From Terriglobia bacterium (GTDB lineage Bacteria > Acidobacteriota > Terriglobia > Bryobacterales > Bryobacteraceae), in assembly GCA_020073265.1 (NCBI GenBank), contig JAIQFN010000063.1, positions 1 to 35,080 of the forward strand: a stretch of DNA of 35,080 nt, in the 5' to 3' direction. Position 1 is the first letter of the stretch; each line of letters begins with the position of its first letter. Position numbers and translations under genes: made by a program. The notes under the pieces are model-generated. The model was not told the DNA's origin, did no database searches, and was given only the letters and a program-made list of their open reading frames with translations. This document shows, piece after piece, positions 34,197-35,080 of the stretch.

Positions 34197-34613
34197 TCAG
34201 CGCGGACCCCGGGCGCTCACCAAGTCGCGGATCAGTTGCGGGATCGAGTCCAGCGGAGTTTCCTGGGAGAAGACCCTCGCCACGCCCATCTCGAGCAGTT
34301 TGGGCACATCCTCATCCGGGATCAGGCCGCCGGCCACCACCGCGATATCCTCGGCGTCCGCGTCCCGCAGCAGTTTGATGATCAGCGGAAATGCGGTCAA
34401 GTGGACGCCCGAGAGAACGCTGACGCCGAGAATGTCGACGTCTTCCTGTACCGCGGCGATCACTACCTCTTCGGGCGTGCGATGCAGTCCCGTGTAGATC
34501 ACGTCCATGCCGGCGTCGCGCAGTGAGCGAGCCACGACGCGAGCGCCTCGATCATGACCGTCTAATCCCACCTTTGCGACGAGGACACGGATCGGGTGCG
34601 GAGTTGTCGCCAT
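34197..34613 (-). CDS. hcmB: B12-binding small subunit of the acyl-CoA mutase
   Basis: I start at ATG 34613 (138 residues, MATTPHPIRV); a GTG 42 nt upstream is in frame but would add a non-conserved tail. The cobalamin-binding signature is complete: DGHDRG (18-23, His20 as the cobalt ligand), SVLSG (65-69) and AGGLIPDED. In 2-hydroxyisobutyryl-CoA mutase small subunits a conserved Asp sits in a QDTP segment, where methylmalonyl-CoA mutase has Phe. This protein has QETP (Glu118), a conservative change that supports the same subgroup. It is the first gene of the five-gene operon, while its large-subunit partner is the fourth. AGGAG occurs 14 nt before the ATG, which is far for a ribosome site. 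Confidence 0.87.
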   Translation of the reverse strand: MATTPHPIRVLVAKVGLDGHDRGARVVARSLRDAGMDVIYTGLHRTPEEVVIAAVQEDVDILGVSVLSGVHLTAFPLIIKLLRDADAEDIAVVAGGLIPDEDVPKLLEMGVARVFSQETPLDSIPQLIRDLVSARGPR

Positions 34614-34706
34614 TGTTCTGTTCAGATCTCCTGGAAAACGTCCAACCTTAACCACAGGTTAGCGCGTACAGCGAACTTCGAAAAGGCCCACCGTCGTGGC
34701 TGCGTG

Positions 34707-34732
34707 GGCAGTTAACTGCCGAATCGATTCAC
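34707..34732. promoter_or_regulatory. Two adjoining palindromes upstream of the mutase operon
   Basis: GGCAGTTAACTGCC (34707-34720) is a perfect 14-bp palindrome. It directly abuts GAATCGATTC (34721-34730), a perfect 10-bp palindrome of the series found throughout the island. They lie about 95-120 bp upstream of the mutase operon start and could bind two different regulators. Confidence 0.68.
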
Positions 34733-34866
34733 TGGCGGAGCCCTTGCTCGATTGCCAAGTTTATCGCGGCCCGGTCCCGGCGGTCAAGGCCGCGCACCCT
34801 GAACCTTCAGATAAGGATGGCCGAGCAGCCATGGTCGATGCTAGACTCACCTGAGGGAGACCTCGG

Positions 34867-34883
34867 GTCTGAATCGATTAGAC
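34867..34883 (+). promoter_or_regulatory. Operator-like palindrome before the PQQ dehydrogenase
   Basis: GTCTGAATCGATTAGAC is a 17-nt imperfect palindrome with the AATCGATT core. It shares ATCGATTAGA with the plus-strand reading of the GH172 site (15207-15216). It ends 33 nt before the ATG, so it probably overlaps the promoter or early leader. Confidence 0.7.
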
Positions 34884-34916
34884 TAGTCAACGCATATGCT
34901 CTTTGAAAGGCTTGCC

Positions 34917-35080
34917 ATGAATTTAAGTATTCTCGGCCTGTTGTCTCTGATGGCCGGCGCGCTGGCGGCGCAAGTTACTAACGACCGCCTGCTGCACACC
35001 GATCGCGAACCGCAGAACTGGCTCACTTACTCGGGCAGTTACTCGGGCCAGCGCTATAGTCTGCTCAATCAGATCACGCC
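34917..35080 (+). CDS. PQQ-dependent dehydrogenase, N-terminal part (cut by window end)
   Basis: The first 54 residues are present. ATG 34917 has GAAAGG 7 nt upstream and is followed by a signal peptide (MNLSILGLLSLMAGALAAQ). The mature start contains REPQNWLTYSGSYSGQRYS, a hallmark of quinoprotein alcohol/aldose dehydrogenases of the methanol/ethanol family. The enzyme would be periplasmic and oxidise an alcohol or sugar using PQQ. The beta-propeller and catalytic residues lie beyond the window. An operator-like palindrome upstream suggests it belongs to the same regulon. Confidence 0.85.
   Translation, partial: MNLSILGLLSLMAGALAAQVTNDRLLHTDREPQNWLTYSGSYSGQRYSLLNQIT

Larger units (their letters stand above)
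34614..34916. other. Divergent intergenic region between the mutase operon and the PQQ dehydrogenase gene
   Basis: Roughly 300 bp. It holds two abutting palindromes (34707-34732) and an operator-like site near the dehydrogenase start (34867-34883). No strong sigma70-type pair stands out for either direction, and no gene is visible. Confidence 0.55.

Noticed and set aside
32921-34378. Plus-strand open frame of 485 residues
   Set aside because: Antisense to the acyl-CoA ligase and the mutase small subunit, both with complete motifs.
1-35080. CRISPR arrays, tRNA or rRNA genes, integrase or phage genes
   Set aside because: I saw no regularly spaced repeats, no recognisable structural RNA and no integrase, transposase or phage protein in either strand.

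Overview
The window looks like a chromosomal catabolic region of an Acidobacteriota species, most likely of the Bryobacterales/'Solibacter' type. Pointers are two Oar-like TonB-dependent receptors with N-terminal carboxypeptidase-regulatory-like domains, a PSD1 cytochrome gene paired with a DUF1501 gene, haem proteins fused to a copper-monooxygenase-like domain, a GH172 (DUF2961) enzyme, and GC-rich DNA. This is inferred from protein families; no rRNA or other phylogenetic marker is present.

Layout. 1-1836: palindrome-rich DNA and an AAA-ATPase pseudogene, frameshifted and split by a 158-bp inverted-repeat element. 1837-7358 (minus): esterase, PSD1 cytochrome and DUF1501 operon. 7643-10588 (minus): first TonB receptor. 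10832-15115 (minus): GH172 enzyme, MFS transporter, SDR dehydrogenase. 15510-16601 (plus): LacI-family regulator. 16578-19941 (minus): haem/copper protein and YjhG-type sugar-acid dehydratase. 20373-23639 (plus): second TonB receptor. 23906-28389 (plus): second haem/copper protein, aldehyde dehydrogenase, FAH-family dehydratase, secreted VOC protein. 28417-34613 (minus): five tightly packed genes for 2-hydroxyacyl-CoA metabolism. 34917 to the end: start of a PQQ-dependent dehydrogenase.

How the genes may work together. The GH172 enzyme, transporter, SDR, YjhG-type dehydratase, FAH-family 2-keto-3-deoxy-pentonate dehydratase and 2-oxoglutarate-semialdehyde-dehydrogenase-like protein cover most of an oxidative (Weimberg-type) pentose route from a glycoside to 2-oxoglutarate. 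A lactonase is not seen. The receptors, esterase and haem/copper proteins would serve uptake and outer processing.

The minus-strand operon encodes a B12 mutase whose active site has Ile where methylmalonyl-CoA mutase has Tyr, its small subunit, a MeaB-type G-protein, a PaaK-like acyl-CoA ligase and a ThDP-dependent lyase. Together they fit activation of a short 2-hydroxy acid such as 2-hydroxyisobutyrate, followed by isomerisation and/or cleavage.

The most striking signal is regulatory. A palindrome centred on AATCG(G/A)TT recurs beside nearly every transcription unit. In three promoters it lies exactly 9 nt upstream of a good -35 box. With a LacI-family gene in the middle, this looks like one regulon spanning the island.
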